Made by a program: the position numbers and the translations under genes. Shown piece by piece: positions 1-13,959 of a stretch of DNA of 64,000 bases. Source of the DNA: Dama dama (Eukaryota; Chordata; Mammalia; Artiodactyla; Cervidae); contig NC_083695.1 of the NCBI RefSeq assembly GCF_033118175.1, positions 33,807,607-33,871,606 on the forward strand, given 5' to 3'. Position 1 is the first letter of the stretch. Each line of letters starts with the position of its first letter. Below the pieces are notes generated by a model that saw only the letters and a program-made list of their open reading frames with translations, made no database searches and was not told where the DNA came from.

Positions 1-70
1 GGGGGGAAACACCATTGTATGTATATTGCCTATAAGAGAAAATGTAAACTACCTATTTATTTTATGATGG

Positions 71-203
71 CTTTTTTTTTTTAATTTAAATATTTACTTG
101 GCTGCACTGAGTCTCAGTTGCAGCGTATGGGATCTAGTTCCCCAACCAGGGATCAAACCCAGGTGCCCTGCATTGCAAGCCACTGGACCACCAAGAAAGT
201 CCC
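71..203 (-). repeat. CHR-2-type tRNA-derived SINE
   Basis: Minus-strand copy. A T-run (72-82) represents the A-tail, then the complement of the tRNA-derived body with the box-B-like GATCAAACCC region, ending in AAGTCCC. The same family recurs at 23708, 25281 and 30347. This SINE family is found in cetaceans, hippos and ruminants. Confidence 0.75.
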
Positions 204-3200
204 TTTTTTTCTTTTTCTTTTTTTTTTCAAAAAAAGGTTAACTTGACCCAAGCTCTTTCTTGGGTCCATGCCTCTGAACATTTTCACATATGTGTTCTAG
301 TCTTCTTCAGTAATGGCAGGCACTTACCCTTCCAGACCCAGCCTAAACGCCACCTTGCTCCTTCCCTGTCGTCTCACAGCTCCTTTAAGACCGTGCAGTA
401 TTTATCTGAAATCCTAGAGCTTGGCCCACTGCTTCCCATGGAGGCGTCGGGCAGGGGTTTGTTGAACTAATGACTCTGTTTCCACACCTTCCTCGCTGTG
501 CACCGAGGACCTTGTTTTGGTTCCCAGGAAGGAGTGAGCTCTAGTCCGGTCAGCGCCGTGCCGCACTCCTTCATTTTGGGGTGTTTGTTCTTGCTCTTCT
601 CACACAAGGTTGTGAGGATTAAATGTGTAATGAGGTAGGAGTCAAGCATGTTGAATAAATGTAAGGCAGTGGAATCATCATAATCAGCAGTAATTACCAC
701 TACACTGCTGTTGTTCCTTAGAATACGCATTCCAGAAATGTAATTGCAAAATCTTACTGAGGACGCCAGTGTTCTAGGTTTGACCTAGATGTTAATGTAA
801 TAAACTATTCTCTACCAATTAGTGTGTTGGCCGAGCAGAGGTCCTTGACAAGGCCCCTTTCAGGCTTCTGTACATCGCTTCAACCCCCACCCCCACTCCC
901 ATTCCAGTAGTACTGACCGCTAATGAATCAGGAGTCATATCTGTCAACCGGCAAGGGGCTGCCTAAAGCAGATCCCCATGGAGTGAGACCTTGCTGTTTC
1001 CGTGGGTATAAAGAAGCCTCTCAGGAGAGCCCAAATGATTTAGGAAATCTGAACTGGGGAGCCAGCAGCTCAGCAGGAGGTACCTCTCCTTGCCTGACTA
1101 AAGTCTGCCATAAGAAACCTTTTTTTTTTTTTTGGCTCTGACAGACTCGCTAGGGAAATTGAAAATCTCCTTTTTAAGAAACAGATAATTTAAGATCCTT
1201 TCTGATTCCAAATGTCAGCAAGTGGTGATAGGCTGGATTACTCACTGGTGGGGTTAGGAGGAGGGGGAAGCCACAGAGAGCTCTGGGTTCTCTCAAAGCC
1301 CAGTTCTCCAGCTCCTCACCCCTAACCCTTACTCAGAAGGTGTCTTTCTCCTGCTGGCATGGAATGGATGTTGTTTTTCCTACCCAGTCACCTTTGTTGG
1401 TGTCCTTTGCTCTTTACAGCAGTGTTGCCAGGAGACTCTTTGGTGGCTTCCACAGCCATCTTTGCCCTTGGACCCTATGCTATCCAGCCAGGAAGTATGC
1501 AGACCAAGTTGTCATGCACTGCTTTCCAGTGCTGGCAGGTAGAGAGACCCTCCGAGCCACCCTTAACTCAGGAGGACGCCTGTGGCTTATGCAGGCTAAC
1601 CCAGATCATGAGTCAGGCATCTGAACTCATCAGCAGAGAATGCTCTAGGAAAAACAGTTGGTCTACCTGGCATTTTATTATTTGTGTGTTTCTTTTAGCT
1701 GGCAGTTCTGTTTCATCAAGGGTAATAATAATGCAAGAGTATGCAAGGCAAAACTCAAAGAAAGGTAGTTGTGTGGCTGTAATATCAAATTTTTTACTCT
1801 GCTCAAAATTTGTGAAATTGTTAATCCTACTTTATGAACCAGGATATTTGAGTAAAGCAAATATCCATTGTTTATGCCAGAAGCAAGAGTTTGCTTTCTC
1901 TTTCCCTGATTAGATTGTCACTTACTTGATAGATAAGTAATTTTTAAAAAGTCTTATATCCTGATGGTGCATTAGGCCCCAAAAAGGATATAAAACTATA
2001 AGACCCTCTCCCAAGAAACTAGTGGTATGATTGAATGGATAAGATTAAGCATGTGAAGCAGAATACTTATATTTTGAGTAGTAATCAAGTGTAATAGTGT
2101 ATGGTTGATTTCAGCTTTAAGTGCAGTGTGTGCAGGAAGAGATGAAAGATAGATATTATTTAGTAAAATTCACTACTTTAGAAGAAATAAATATTAGTAA
2201 TATTTTTAATTCTTCTGTCAGGAAGAGCATTTTGAATCACTGATTTAGAGAACCTAGGTTTTATTCTGAACCTTGAGTTTTTAGCTCATTTATGTCATTT
2301 GACATATGAACATGTCTTTTTGGAGGAAGGAATCTTTATTTTTTATACATAATTGTTAAAATTGTCATAGTCTTTTTCTTGAAAAATTAAGACATCAAGT
2401 CAACAAGTATTTGTTGAACACTGACCTTGGGCCAATGCATGTACATTTTTTAGTTTTTAAACAACGGTAGTGTAACCCTGGAATAATGCCTCTTAAGATG
2501 ACTTTGATAAGTACAAGATGGTGAGTTGAGCTTTTAGCCAAGAACCTTTGTTTTCCCTTGTGAATATATTTCTCTTTTCTTGTGTGGTAGAACTTGAGTT
2601 AGAAATGTTCAGACTGTTTCTGTCCAAGCCACATTCTCACTATTGTCAGGGTTTGTTTAGTGATTTATAATTGATGAAATAAAAATTTGCAAAGCTTGTG
2701 AGGCTCTGCAATGGGAAAATGCTGTGCCATATGAGGTGTGGTGGTGGTTTGGGCCTCATCTAATATATCTGGATGTTTGTCTTTCGTGATTTTATGCCTA
2801 TCTCTACCAAACAGAGATTCTTTCCTCTTAATGGAATTTGAAAAAAGATCATTTATCTTGAATGAAATTGGTTTCTTCTGTCTATTGCTGGGGGATTTAG
2901 TTTTCAACCAGAATGTCTGATCTGTTTTATGCGCCTGCCAAAAAAAATCCCAAAATACTGGCCGCCTGAGTTCTGGCTAATGTTTCCAGGCGCTCTGTTT
3001 TGAAAACATTCCGTTTCTACCCTGTGTTACAGATGCTCTTGCATACAGTGAAATCCTGTGATAAATATTTTTCAGTGAACATAAAGTATTTGAAAAATAA
3101 ACGAATGGCAGTGTTATCATTAGTCATACATTGACTGAGCGCCACCAGTGTATTCATCATCGTGTACAGGACGTAGTCCAAGACACAATCCCTGTTTAGT

Positions 3201-5390
3201 GGTTTTATGGTCTAATTATCTGTGAAATGGTCATGTCAGAAAACACCAAGGAGCTATCAATTGGGCAAATTCTTTGCAATTATGATTAATAACCTGCTCT
3301 GAGTAATTAATGGGAAAATATATGTGGCTCCTACTGGCCTGCTAGTTTCAGATTGATTGGTGGTAATTGTGTATTCAAAATAATTCTTAGTAAATTAAAT
3401 AATTCTTTTTAATAATCCTAGGCTGGTTCTTACCTGTATTTTAGCCCACTGAAGAAGAAAATGAGCACAAGTAGGAGGTATCTACCATTCTTTATAAAAT
3501 TATTTAGATCTTAAAATCAGTCAATAGCAAATTATATTATTTGAAAAATGATTGCTTTTCAGAGACTGATGATCCTTGCAGTATTTATCCTTTCTTGATT
3601 ATTTTAAGGTACTTTGAGAATACTTAACATCTATTTAGACTTCTGTTGTATTAGAAATAAAGTATTTTACATTAAATAAAATTGAAATGTGTTAAGATCA
3701 AGTCTACAAATGCAAATATATATTTAAATTCAATATTCAGATTGGAGTTTTGTAGGCACAATATTTAACGATGTTTGTACTTCATTTACCTGTTCTTTTG
3801 ACTCACACAGATGCAATATAGTGAGTATAGATATAAAAACTGTATTTGAATAGGATTTTTCCCATCTATTTGCAGGTGCAGTTTTTTGATAACTTTAATT
3901 CAAGTGTGATTGTGTGGTCCACTTGACTTTATTATAGTAGATGCTTTCTTATTTGATGTGATAAGAATTGACTGGTTAACCCAAAAAGGTAGTTAAAAGT
4001 AGGAAACAAAAAACTGTATCAGTATATATGGGGCAACATTTTATTAATAGTTTAACTTATAATAAAGTATATATCGTGTATATACTTGCCATTTGTTTTG
4101 TGGAGGTTCCAGTCTTGTCTTTGAGGACAGGTTGGAGTTTCCCATCTTTTTTCTCCACAACTTTCAGTCTCAGTTTCCTTAGATGCACTTGTGAAGTAAT
4201 TAGAATGCAGCATTCTTCTCGTTGTAATTTCCTCTAAGTCTTGTAATAATTTTTTTCACTATTAGTCAGATCTGTCTAAAAACATTCAACAAAGTGTCCA
4301 TAGAGACTACAACTCTCTTTGTATACATAGTTTATTGGGTATTGGATAACAGTGTTTAATTTAGGTGCTTAATTATTGTAACAGGCATAACTGACATAAA
4401 CAAATTTGAAAACAAACACGATTAAGCACAGACCTCAACAGGTGGAAACAGAAGTGCATGGGTGTCCTAGAAAATAGCTTATTAGCCACTGGTGTTGAGC
4501 ATTTTGTGGGGAAATCAAGAGCTCTGGACTGGGGAGGCTGTGATGTGTTTGGTCAGTGAGGAAGAGCTTTGTTTCTTTTTAATTTGAGGCTCTTGCCAGA
4601 TTGGATCTTCATCTAAAGGACCTTCTTTTTTCCGCATGAATCCTTGTGTGTTTCCATCATCACAGCCGCCACCTCTCTCCTTTCCGCCCAAGTCTGCTGC
4701 CATCAGCCTGTACGCTTTGTGTCTACCTGCCACCCTCCATTTGAAACTTTGCATCAAAATTCAACCCCTTGTAGAAGCCCTATGGATTGACTCTACCCAA
4801 CTTTTATGCTTTTGTTGATAATTTGTATATTATCTTTATAGCTTTAGTGAAATAAAACTTTGAACACTTGAATTTTAGTATCAAATACAGTATTATGTAT
4901 GTATAGTAAGTGCTCAAATATTTCTTTAGCCATATGAACCAATAAAATAGGACAGTTCTTCCCCTGAACATCCTCTCTGCAGTTTTATTGAGAAATAATT
5001 GATGTGACAGTTGTTGAGATGTTTAATTTTCAAGTATTCACCATACCTTTCCTTAAAAGGAGGTGGAGGAAATGGCCTTTTAGAATGTGACTTGCCAACC
5101 TTCCACAGAAGATACTGTTGAAGAAAGCAAGAAACTCACATGTCTGTGGGATTATGTTGTCTGAAACATGTTCTTGAAGTGTGCATGTATGCTTTTTTCC
5201 CTGGAATTTGTAAACTCTCCAAAGGCACAGGTCATATGTTCTCCTTCTTTGAATTTTCTGTGGCACAGTGGATAGAGAATCTGTGCTCTTGTACAGTAGA
5301 AGTGAGAAGCAGGTGCTGAAAGAATGTTGAGTGGCCAAAATGCCTACACCAAATACAACAGCAACTCAGTGTCTTCCAAGCAGTCACTAC

Positions 5391-5565
5391 ATGCTGTAGC
5401 ACTTAGCACTTTATACATGTGGTCTCATTAACGCATGCAGCTTTTGTAGTTCCCATTTTACAGAGGTGGAACCTAAAGGAGGAGTCAAATTCTTGGCTGC
5501 GTTCACACAACCAGAAAATGGTAGAGCTGGAACGCAAACCCAGGGAGTCTGATTCCAGATTCTAG
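5391..5565 (-). repeat. MIR SINE
   Basis: The reverse complement matches the MIR core. The sequence has the CCCATTTTACAGA stretch, a degraded gaggaaact segment, TTCACACAACC, and a GCAAACCCAGG-like end in the expected order. Confidence 0.7.
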
Positions 5566-7229
5566 GCCTTCAGTTTCAACAGGCTTTCAGAGACCTTCTG
5601 TAACAAGTTTTGAAAAATTTAATGAAATATGATTATTTTCTTAACCAAACCAAATGGAAAACTAAAAACTGATTCTTAGGTGAAGCCAATGTATGCTAAG
5701 TAGGAAGGCCTTGGGAAGGCCTGGTCAGAAAATGAGAGAATGGGAGAGCAAGCATGGTGCTGTCCACTACCCGATGAGGAAAATATCTACTTAGTGCTGT
5801 GAACCCTTTCGTTTTATACGTGTAACACCTGAGTGAGGATGGTAGAGCTGTCAGGCGCTCACATCTCATTGCTGGGCGACATCAGGAAGCTCTTTTCTTA
5901 GGATAGCTGTCCATCTGTTCTCCAGGAGCTCCTGGACCTGTGCCACTGCCACTTGGCTGCTGGCTTCAAGAGAGCCTAAATCAGTGAGCTGCTCACACCA
6001 GGGAGAACAAACAGGCTCTTCTCCTTAAAGTGTCTGTAATTACATGACCATAATTAGAAATAAAACCTTTAGGTAATTTGCAGCTTACAAGGGAAGACTT
6101 TCTGCTTACACACCATTTTATCCTCTATTGTTTCACATGCTGATCAGGGAAACAGGTTTCTTGGCCTAACAATAGATCATTAAGCTAACTGAGAGATGCA
6201 GATTCCCCACACTCCCTAATTTTGCTGTGTGGTCTGGGGCTCATCAGGTGCTTTCTCAGCTTTTGGCTTGTAGTATTACATGATGTGGCGGCAAATACGT
6301 ATAGGAAGTGTTGCATGCGACAACCTGAATTCCTGATATTAACTCCCTGGAAAAAGAGATATCCTACAAATAAATAACTTGTGAGTAGAGACACTAGTTT
6401 TGGTGCTTGTGGTTAGGGTTCACTTTTGTTGTCATGATAGTAAATGAAAACATTGTTTCGGTGGTTCTACAGTGTTCAGAGAGATGGAGGTCACTGCTGT
6501 TTTTGTCTGACGGTTTGAGTTGGAGTAGGTTCTGATTAATTCATGAGCCCCAACTGCAAGGTAGATGTTCAGTATTGATTAGACATATGCCCCTGGTTGT
6601 ATGCTGTTAAAAAGGACTCAGTTGTGAAAATACTCCTAGAGCTAAATCAATAAGCTACTAAAGTTGTTTTTCTCCCATAAATGTTTGTATTTTATCTTTA
6701 ACTAAATGAGAAGGACTGTGAGGAATGTCTATGATCTGGACTGTTAAAGAAACCAGCTGTATCTTTGGAACAGTATGCTCATATGTTAGCCATTCCAGGT
6801 GAGTATAAATTATTCATATGTACATCTTAGCTGAGGATAACTCTGGCTTAATGGAGGAGACAGCATAACAGTTTTCTCTGGGAAGTTATCTTTTTTTTTT
6901 TTTTTTCCTGGTGACATGGGTAGAGAATTTGCTCAGAGGACACCCAGATACTAATGAAAATTTCAAGGGCTTTGAGACATAGTTCCTCATAGCGTAAGGG
7001 TTTAAAAATGTCTACAGTTTCTGTGATGCTCATAGCCAGTAATTGCTAAGCAATTAGCTGTACTGGCAGAATCACTGGGAAGTTTTCTGCCTTGGCAATT
7101 TTTTTCTGAAAACTTTATTAAATTTAGAGAGCAGTTTCTGGCTGACTTTCCTTCCTCAACATACAGACTTGTCCAGAATAACACCCATCTATATGAAATC
7201 ATCGTGAAATCCACTGAATAGCTTCTAGG

Positions 7230-7770
7230 CCTGTCATTCTCCTCTCTTGGCCTTCTCCTCCAAGTTCCTAGAATGGACTGTTACCTCCTGCCGGGTAAAT
7301 TTCCTGACCACGCCAGCCCCTTCCTTAAATCTTTACAGGGGCTTCTCATTTCCTTTTGCATCTCCTCTGGCTGTTCGCCCCATGCATCAAAGCCAGTCTC
7401 TAGCAGGCTCTGGATTATCTCATTTCCCTCATCTGCTGCTCAGGTCCCTAGCCTTCTCTCTCCATTCATTTCAGTTCCTCTAGGTAGCACCTTCTCTGTG
7501 AACTCATTACATTAGTCTTCTCAACAGTCTCCCAAGCACTATCATTTTCTTAGATTCTCTTCTCAACAAACTGTCCTTTTTCCTTCAGTTCTAAATAACT
7601 CCTGAAAGCCAATCTTCTGTAAAAGTCATTTTGAATTAAGTAGAGAATTGCCAATGGTGGTCTCTTCATCTCCTCTGACAATAAAAGACCTTGCATGGCT
7701 TCTTCCTCTAATATCCATCCCTGTTATAAACTTACTTCTTGCTTCCCACTTCCAGAATGACCCTTGCCCT
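7230..7770 (+). repeat. Possible decayed L2 LINE fragment
   Basis: Pyrimidine-rich text with short phrases reminiscent of the L2 3' region (CTTCCTTAAATC, CACCTTCTCTGTGAA). Family assignment is weak; it could be other old repeat debris. Confidence 0.3.
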
Positions 7771-7840
7771 TGACTTATGTGTGTATCCCATCCTACTCTA
7801 GTTACTGTTCCTAATTTAGAGACTCACACAGGGGTGAAGA

Positions 7841-8057
7841 AGGCAGGCTCTGAGGCCGGCCTCCTGACATGGAACCTGAGCTCTGCCGCTTGCAGCTGTG
7901 GACTCCTTGGGGTCCATTATTTAACCTTTCTGGGCCGCAGTTTCCTCCTTAATAAGTTTGGAACCATAAGAACACCTCACTGAGTTTGTTGAAATAATGT
8001 AAATACCTCACACAGTATCTGGCACATGGTTAGCATGCAATAAATATTAACTGTTAT
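7841..8057 (+). repeat. MIR SINE
   Basis: Nearly full-length MIR. It has a GAGCTCTGCCGCTTGC segment, a TTTAACC...GGGCCGCAGTTTCCTCC core, GTATCTGGCACATGG, and the end CAATAAATATTAACTGTTAT. Confidence 0.8.
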
Positions 8058-8118
8058 TTTTTTTAACAGAGGAAGAGGAATGAAGAACACACCCTATTAA
8101 TATATCTGTATATCTACA

Positions 8119-8172
8119 CAGTACATATATATATGTGTGTATATACATATATGCATGTGTGTGCACACATCT
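8119..8172. repeat. (TA/TG)n low-complexity tract
   Basis: Alternating purine-pyrimidine run of TA, TG and CA dinucleotides. It is a simple repeat and likely polymorphic. Confidence 0.75.
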
Positions 8173-9959
8173 GCATTCACTTACATAGTTACATAGTTTA
8201 GAAAAACATTCAGAATATCATTTCTCTTTTAGAAAATGAAAAATTACATGTTATAAAATACAAAACACATAAAGTTGAACAAAATCTCAGCTGGTGAGGC
8301 AGGGGTTTCAGTAGAGGTGGGGAGGTGTCCTGCAGCATTTGTTCCTGCTCACCCACTGAATATCTGGCATTAGTGGTTTGATCTTTGTTTAAAAGCACCA
8401 GAGTTCCATATGCATGTGTGGGCACTTGTTTGCTTTTGAGTGATAATGATTAAGGCAACTGATTTTTCTTAGGAAAGTTTCAAAAGCTAGTCCACCCCAA
8501 CCTTAAGTAAATGAAAGAGAAATTAGTTTTTTAAAAAAGAATAGTATGAAGGACAGCATTCTTTTTAAAAATGACTGTAGAAGGAAATGATAAAAGAAGG
8601 AAAAGAGAAGTCTGTCATGAGTTTACACATATCCCTTTAAACTTTGATGCATCTTCAGTACAGCAATTATTTAGCATGAGGATAATTAATTGCTTTTGTT
8701 TTCCTAGTTTTCCTACTTGTAATATTCTGTTAATGAATTTTATAAACATACTGAAAATAATCCTGGGCTGATGGGTATATTTTCCAAATAGAATAATTAC
8801 CAGGCTTGTGTTGATTGTTTATATTTAAAAATGTCGAATGTAGATATTGTTGGATTGCTGTCAGATTAGTCGTTTATTCCTTATTTAACAGAGATGTATC
8901 AGTGAAACATTTGTTTAGAAAATAGAAATAATTATAGATAGGGAAATTAAATTTCTTAAAAAATAATAATAAGTGATTTAATATACCAGTGTTTTTTTTG
9001 TATAATATTGGAGGACCCAGAAGTGTGCAGTGTGCACATGACTTGACTTAGTGCTATTAATATTTATCATATCTTCGAGGTTGCTACTCTTGTAAATGTA
9101 AAAATTATTTGAATTTCCCTATTTTCATTTATGTAATTTTAAAGCTTACATCATTTTAGGTTGTCTTATTAATGCCAGTTTTATAAAATAAAATAATTGA
9201 GAACTTATGAGGAAGGGTGGCATGAAAGAGGCGACCAGAGTTACACAGTTTAATATTTGTAACTTTCATTTCTTTTCAAATGTAGATTTATTCCTGGTGA
9301 TACAAATTGCTGTTTTCCTTGGCAGGCATTAGGAGCAAGTCTATGTGAAATTATGTAATGTCTGAAAAGTTATATTCATGATTAATTGGCCTATCCTAGA
9401 ATGGTATTTGTGTGTGGAATAAGGCGATCATGCTTTTTTATTTGGCAGTGAGTTAAAGTGCTCCTGCTCAGATCGGGTTACTCTACAGAGCTTTTTTGAC
9501 TGAGAACTGTGTATTTAGCTTGATCTCTTTTTAAAAAGCGTAAAATGTAGTTTCGAAGCCAAATATGCTGGAATTCATATTGTAACCAGTGTTAGTCTTT
9601 GGATAGCTTCAAAAGCAAGCTGTTCCACTCTGTCACACCTTAGTTAGCAAATGAAGCCAGAAGATTTAAAACAACATTATCGTCTCTGTGGCCTCTGAAC
9701 TCACAGCCAGTCTTGATTATCTAAGGGTAGATTGTCTGTAGTGTCAAATCGTAGTTTTAAATTCTTCCTGACCTTGACCCAGGCTGATCAGTTACAATGA
9801 TCTGTTTGTTTATCTAAGCTGGACTTTACAAGAGCTAGAAAATAAGGCCTTTAAACAATTGCCCTTTCCCATGTGTCAGCTTGAGAAATGATGACATTCA
9901 TTACTAAGAACACAGTGATGGTGAACTTGATAACTGAGACTGCAGTGATCTTGGAGCCC

Positions 9960-10065
9960 AACTGTTTAGGGAAAGTTAACTTCTGTTTTCTGATCTGTAG
10001 TGTGGAGATAATAGTACCTACCTTCTGGCGTTTTAATGATTGATTAAGTGCTTACCTGAGTATCT
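9960..10065 (+). repeat. Partial MIR SINE
   Basis: Contains TTTTCTGATCTGTAGTGTGGAG and ATAATAGTACCTACCTTCTG, both MIR core phrases, in order. It is truncated at both ends. Confidence 0.65.
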
Positions 10066-10305
10066 GTTATTAGTGCTTTTCAAATACTTGCTGCTGCTAA
10101 TTACTGTTATTTCTGCTCCTGCTGCTACAACTGCCACCACGCCAAAGACTGTGTTACTGTCCCTAATAAAATAGTTCCTCTGGCAGGGCATTAACTCCAG
10201 GGTTCTGGTCTTCAGTGAATCCTCATATTGAAATGGTAAAACATAGCCCAAAGTTGAATATGAGTAACTTGGGGGTTACTCTTTAAAAGTATCTATATTC
10301 TTATT

Positions 10306-10430
10306 GCCCAAAGGTGTGGACCACAGATCAGCAGCATTAGTGTCGCAGGAGACCTTCTTAGAAATTTAGACTCTGACCCCATTCCAGAATTAATGAATCA
10401 GAACCTGCATTTTAACAAGATCTCCAGGTG
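10306..10430 (+). repeat. MER20-type hAT MITE (partial)
   Basis: GGTGTGGACCACAGATCAGCAGCATTAG, GAATCAGAACCTGCATTTTAAC and TCTCCAGGTG follow the MER20 order (phrases recalled). It is truncated where a Bov-tA SINE follows. Confidence 0.65.
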
Positions 10431-10434
10431 TTTT

Positions 10435-10646
10435 ATGCATGTGTACTCAGTTGTATCTGACTCTGCCACCCCATGAACTGTAGCCTGCCAGGCTCCTCTG
10501 TCCACGAAATTTTCCAGGCAAGAATACTGGAGTGGGTTGTCATTTCCTACTCCAGGGGATCTTCCCGACCCTGAGATTGAATCTTCATCTCTTGAGTCTC
10601 CAGCATTGGCAGGCAGATTCTTTACTACTGCACTACCTAGGAAGAC
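10435..10646 (-). repeat. Bov-tA SINE
   Basis: Minus-strand ruminant tRNA-derived SINE. It shows TGTAGCCTGCCAGGCTCCTC, AAGAATACTGGAGTGGGTTG and the tRNA end CACTACCTAGGAAG. Confidence 0.88.
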
Positions 10647-11514
10647 AGTCTATTAAAGATTGAAAAGTATTTATTGCCATCATTTCCCAGCCTCTCCCCA
10701 CCATCCTCAAAATCATCTGAATGACTTAGAGATGACTACCAGCAGTGGACCACCAAGCAGTATCACATGAGCCAGGCCCTCAAAACAGGCTGTTAATTAG
10801 AAAGAAGGGAAGATGGAAGGAAGAAGGGAGGAAGAAAAACCATGCCTGACAATACTAATACTGTAATTCTGGAGTTGAGTCCGTGGTCACTGATTTTAGA
10901 TTGTTTTTTGTTGTGACATGGATCATGGAAAGAAGTACTGAAATTTTATGGGCTGGTAGCAAATTTCTTTGGCTCTGTAAGTTCCAGTGATCTGTCAAAC
11001 TTACCTTGCAGAGTTTCCTTTTAACTCATGGTCTCAAAAATTAGTATGCATCCCTTATTTTCTTAAATATATACATACACAGTGCAGTCATCTTATAATC
11101 CTGCTTCATTTAGCTTTTTAATGTGAAGATGGTGTTCTTACTGTGCCGTTTCTGAAAGACCGGTGGATAGGAGAGTAGAGTTCCATGATTTGTCCTTACT
11201 GTGCTTGGGCCAGGACTTCTCCCTCTGGTTTGTTTCCTCTGTACAAACATTGTGAAGATATATAAGAACACTGGTCTTTAATTAACTATGAATCATGGGT
11301 GGTTGCGGAGGAGCAGTTCTATGTATTATCACATGCTAGGGGATAAAAGAAATTGCTAGTTTTTTGACTTAAAATGTGACCTTTGAATCTATTGTTTAAA
11401 GTTAATTTGAAGAACAAATTTAAGTTAAAATATGGTACGGTTTTCAACTATTAAGTTGTAAAGGATAAATTTTGCTAAAGTGTTAGGTAGAAAAAAATAA
11501 ATAAAGTGCTAGGT

Positions 11515-11860
11515 AGGAGTGATACAGTGGCACAACTTTATGCTGTTAAAAATGCCTGCGTTCTGTGACCCAGCAGTCTCACATCTAGGCATTTATTCCA
11601 CAGGTATATTTGCACATGCAAATGTACATATGTACATTTTTGTGGAAGCAAAAGAATAATAACCCCAATATCTATTGGAATGAAACGGGTTTCATGTGCC
11701 TCAACTTTTAATTTTTATAAGATGAAGGTATCTCAGTTTACCTTGTGAAAGGGGATTTGAGTGTCCAGAGATTAAATGTAGGATGGAAACTTATTTTCCA
11801 TTCCATGTGTCTTTATACTGTTTAAATTTTAAAAATACACACACACACACACACATACAC
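11515..11860 (+). repeat. Old L1 fragment ending in (CA)n
   Basis: TGACCCAGCAGTCTCACATCTAGG followed by further L1 ORF2-end phrases suggests an old L1. It is followed at 11837-11860 by a (CA)n microsatellite. Boundaries are approximate. Confidence 0.45.
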
Positions 11861-12100
11861 GAAACTTAAAATCGACAATATGGCCCTTGTATTGAAGAAA
11901 CTGAAGCCATTCAACACTTAAACAATTTTTTTTTACTTTACTTTTAAAGTATATTCATGTCCATAAACTCAATCATCTTCCCTCAAACACACAGTAATTA
12001 AGAGCAGCCATGAATTCTTAGTAGCCTCTCAGTACTATGTATACTCTTGCACTTCTCAGACTCTTTCTAGCATAAACTGCCTGATGTCCTAATCATTCAG

Positions 12101-12270
12101 AGCTATGATTCTCGACCTGGGGTACCACCAGAATCTCCTTGAAGCTTTTAAAAAATCAAAATGTCTGAGTTGCCTGTTTAATCAAAATCCATGTGTGTGG
12201 CTTAGGCATGTACATTTTTTTAAAACTATGTAGGTGATCCCACTGTTCACACCTGTTTAAGAACCCCTGT
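12101..12270 (+). repeat. hAT-Charlie MITE (MER5-like)
   Basis: Starts with TATGATTCTCGACCTGG, contains an agaatct...CTTTTAAAAAATC stretch, and ends with a degraded inverted copy (TTTAAGAACCCCTG). Terminal inverted repeats of this kind mark hAT MITEs. Confidence 0.5.
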
Positions 12271-13662
12271 CTAGAGAGCAGTTATTGGTAGGATTCCTCT
12301 TCTGCTAAAGCACTAGCTATTACCTCCTCCCTGCCCCCTGCCTCCCAGAGTAGAATGTTTGGGCTCTCTGCTCTACATCCCAAGGAAAAGGGACTGGCAC
12401 TCTAAATAACCACATGACTCTATCTGTTGCATTAGAATAAAAATGATGATAGTGATAATAACAAGTCAGGTTTCTGCATAAGAATCAACATTTTTCTGCA
12501 TATAAAGAACATTGAAAGTAAATAGGGGAGATCAAGAGCTGATTCTTTGAAAACATCAATAAAATTCAAAAACCTCTAGGTAGAACAATCAAAAAATAAA
12601 AGGAAAACAAATTATTGATAGCAGTAACGGAAGACACTTGAAGACATGAAAAGAATAATAACAGAACATTATGAGCAATTTTATGCCAATAAATTGGGCA
12701 ACTTAGATTAAATGAGAAAATTCCTTAAATGCCCAAATCACCACAGCTGATACATACAGACAAAATGCAACTCTGAATAGCTCTATATCTGTTGAAGAAA
12801 TTGAGATCAAAACATTAAAACTGTGGTACAAAGGAAACTCTGTAAAGGTCAGACAACAGACAACTTTAATGGTGAAGTCTATAAAATATTGAACAATACA
12901 AATGTTAGATTAATTCTTTCAGAAAGTAGGAGGTAACACAATTTTATTTCTCTTTGGTAGCAGTGAACATTCAGAAATTGAAGTAACATTTATAATAGCA
13001 TCAAACAATATGAAAGTATAGAGGGATGAATTTAGCAAAATATGTACCCTGTAAAGTATAACCATTATTGAAAGAAAGGAAAGAAGACCTAAATAAGTGG
13101 AGAAATATACCTGCTCATGGATTGGAAGACTCAGTAATGTTACAGAATCAGCACTCCCCAAACAAGTATACCTAGTCAACACAATCACGATAAAGCAAGC
13201 TTTGTTCTAGAATTTGACAAGTTATTGAAAAATTGAAATGGTGATACAAAGAACTTAGAATAACCAAAACAAATTTTGAAAAAGAAGACTGAAGTTGAAG
13301 GACTAATTCAATGGGAAGAAGAAAATCTCTACAAATTGTCCTGGAATTGCTGGATATACATATGGAAAAAAGTGAATCTTGACCCTTACCTCACTCCACA
13401 CACAAAGATTAAGTAAAAATGTATCATAGACTTAACTTATAAACTAATGCCATGAAACTAGATGAAAATATATGATAAAGCCTTTGTAACTTTGGATTAG
13501 GCAAAGATTGTTGAGAGTGGATATGAAAAGTAGAAAAATTGGTAAATGGGACCTCATAAAAATGAAAAAACTGCTGTTTCTTGAAAGGAATTGTTAGGAA
13601 ATGAAGAGATAAGCCACAGAATTAGAGAAAATATTCAAAGTGCATATATTTTTCATATATAA

Positions 13663-13876
13663 GTAAGTGTTAGCCCCTTCAGTTGTGTCCAGCTCTTTGC
13701 GACTCCATGGACTGTAGCCCGCTAGACTCCAGCTCTTCTGTCCATGGAATTCTCCAGCAAGAATACTGGAGTGGGTTGCTCTTCCCTTCTCTGGGGGATC
13801 TTCCCCACGCAGGGATCCAACCAGGTCTCCTGCATTGCTGGCAGATTCATTACCATCTGAGCCACTAGGGAAGCCC
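13663..13876 (-). repeat. Bov-tA SINE inserted in L1
   Basis: Full minus-strand Bov-tA (GCGACTCCATGGACTGTAGC; end CCACTAGGGAAGCCC). Imperfect CATATATA-type direct repeats flank it (about 13654 and 13881), consistent with target-site duplication in an AT-rich L1 segment. Confidence 0.88.
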
Positions 13877-13959
13877 TTTACATATATATAAAGGAGTTGT
13901 ATCTAGAACATATATCCTGCAACTCAATAATGAGACAAACAACCCATTTTAAAAACAGA

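Noticed and set aside
1359..1913. 184-codon open frame on the + strand
   Set aside because: No similarity recognised, composition like the flanking intron, no splice or Kozak support; length is possible by chance in 64 kb.
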